Below are positions 63,343-64,000 of a DNA stretch of 64,000 nucleotides, piece by piece. Source of the DNA: Lasiosphaeria ovina (Eukaryota; Ascomycota; Sordariomycetes; Sordariales; Lasiosphaeriaceae); assembly GCA_033439765.1 (NCBI GenBank), contig JAULSN010000006.1:3224001-3288000 (forward strand). The letters run 5' to 3'. Position 1 is the stretch's first letter, and each line of letters opens with the position of its first letter. A program made the translations under genes and the position numbers. The notes beneath the pieces were generated by a model that was not told where the DNA came from, made no database searches, and saw nothing but the letters and a program-made list of their open reading frames with translations.

Positions 63343-64000
63343 TCACCCTTTCAAAAGCTTCGGATAAAAGCTTTCATCCATCGTCGCAGCCAACGCGGCA
63401 ACACCGGGGTGCAAGCCCGCCGCCACGGCTCGAGCCGTCCACTCGTCCCACGGGATGACGTCGAACAGCCGGCCCTCGGGCTCCTGCAGCCCAAGATCCC
63501 GCAACCGGTTGAGGGGCAGTACCGCATCGCCCACATGGTGCACGTAAGTGACGTCGCCCAAGTCCCCGACCCCAGCCCCATCAGCCCCGACCCCGGCGCC
63601 TCCCACGCCGCGCCTCTCCTCGCAGCAGGGGGCAGCAGCAGACAGAGACAGCCGCGCAACGACATCCTCGCATATGGTGTCCACTCTGACCAAGTCCAAG
63701 CGCCCAAGGTTCCGCTCGGCCCGCGGCACCGCCTTCAGGACGCGCAGGTAGTGCACAAACGCGTTGATCCAGTCCTTGTCGGCGGCGTCGCCCGCCGCGT
63801 CGTCGCCCTCGCGCACAATGGTCGACGGCCGGTGCACGACCACGGGCAGGCCGTGCAGCGCGCTGACGCGCTCCAGCAGCAGCTCCGAGACCCATTTGCT
63901 GCACATGTAGCCCTCAGCGCCGTCGGGCGCGTCCTCGGGCGCGACGCGCACCGGACCCGGGCGGAAGGAGCGCCCCTGGTGGTCCGAGTGGTTGTTGTTG
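63343..64000 (-). CDS. C-terminus of a PKS/NRPS-type thioester reductase (partial)
   Basis: A minus-strand frame open from the window edge to a stop at 63343, 218 residues visible, with the start outside. GAEGYMCSKWVSELLLERVS contains the Y-x-x-x-K active-site motif of NAD(P)-dependent reductases, followed by GLPVVVHRPSTIVREGD and DWINAFVHYLRVLKAVP, then the substrate-side WDEWTARAVAAGLHPGVAAL. This is the pattern of the NAD-binding type 4 (male-sterility) reductase that ends many fungal PKS-NRPS hybrids, NRPS-like enzymes and reducing PKSs. It would release the product from the carrier protein as an aldehyde or alcohol, or by cyclisation. An inserted Gly/Ala-rich loop (RRGVGGAGVGADGAGVG) is odd but in frame. 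The upstream modules must lie to the right, so the parent enzyme class is not shown. Confidence 0.8.
   Translation of the reverse strand, partial: NNNHSDHQGRSFRPGPVRVAPEDAPDGAEGYMCSKWVSELLLERVSALHGLPVVVHRPSTIVREGDDAAGDAADKDWINAFVHYLRVLKAVPRAERNLGRLDLVRVDTICEDVVARLSLSAAAPCCEERRGVGGAGVGADGAGVGDLGDVTYVHHVGDAVLPLNRLRDLGLQEPEGRLFDVIPWDEWTARAVAAGLHPGVAALAATMDESFYPKLLKG

Overview
The window looks like nuclear DNA of a filamentous ascomycete, most likely a Sordariomycete. The genes have short GT-AG introns (about 55-126 bases) with CTAAC/CTAAT-like branch sites. The recognisable families are Atg17, the Rio1 kinase, a CBM21 phosphatase-1 targeting subunit, a HET protein, an NB-ARC/TPR protein, a DUF3435/FluG-type relic and a PKS/NRPS-type reductase end. 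No bacterial, viral, rRNA or tRNA feature was recognised.

Layout. The first codons of a leftward gene may lie at 1-61. About 13 kb follow in which I see no gene. Next come a GAC1-like CBM21 gene (14469-16933, +), a broken gene for a Cys-rich single-pass membrane protein (18905-20693, -), a probably frameshifted small gene (21692-22675, +) and an intronless 792-residue HET protein (22677-25055, -). From 26 to 31 kb there are a beta-trefoil-like protein, an unknown 315-residue protein and a protein with a transglutaminase-like Cys/His/Asp arrangement. At 32464-34132 sits a pogo/Fot1-type DNA transposon with 46-bp inverted ends, TA target duplications and a gutted transposase. A coiled-coil gene begins 86 bases beyond its right end.

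The stretch 35.3-51 kb is mostly conventional core genome: a medium-chain reductase, ATG17, RIO1, an F-box-like protein and a six-exon glycine-rich 1216-residue protein.

From 51 kb on the window is accessory in character. It holds a segment bracketed by the same 25-bp repeat in opposite orientations (52305-52399 and 53786-53925), a gene remnant, a SesB-like alpha/beta-hydrolase ORF followed by an NB-ARC ORF with eleven near-identical 42-residue TPR units, and an LTR element (58364-61893). That element has identical 229-bp LTRs and a CAAAC target duplication, and carries only an antisense gag-like gene and a sense Cys-rich DUF3716-like gene. It has landed in a decayed DUF3435/FluG-type gene. 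The window ends in the C-terminus of a thioester-reductase-like enzyme, so a secondary-metabolite gene continues to the right.

Working together: ATG17 and RIO1 are housekeeping genes. The HET protein and the hydrolase/NB-ARC/TPR pair are typical of fungal non-self recognition, and the latter sits among mobile DNA. The most unusual observations are the split hydrolase/NLR locus with its homogenised repeats, the retroelement with opposed gag and DUF3716-like genes, and the inverted 25-bp repeat arrays. Exon structures were read by eye from splice signals and frame continuity.
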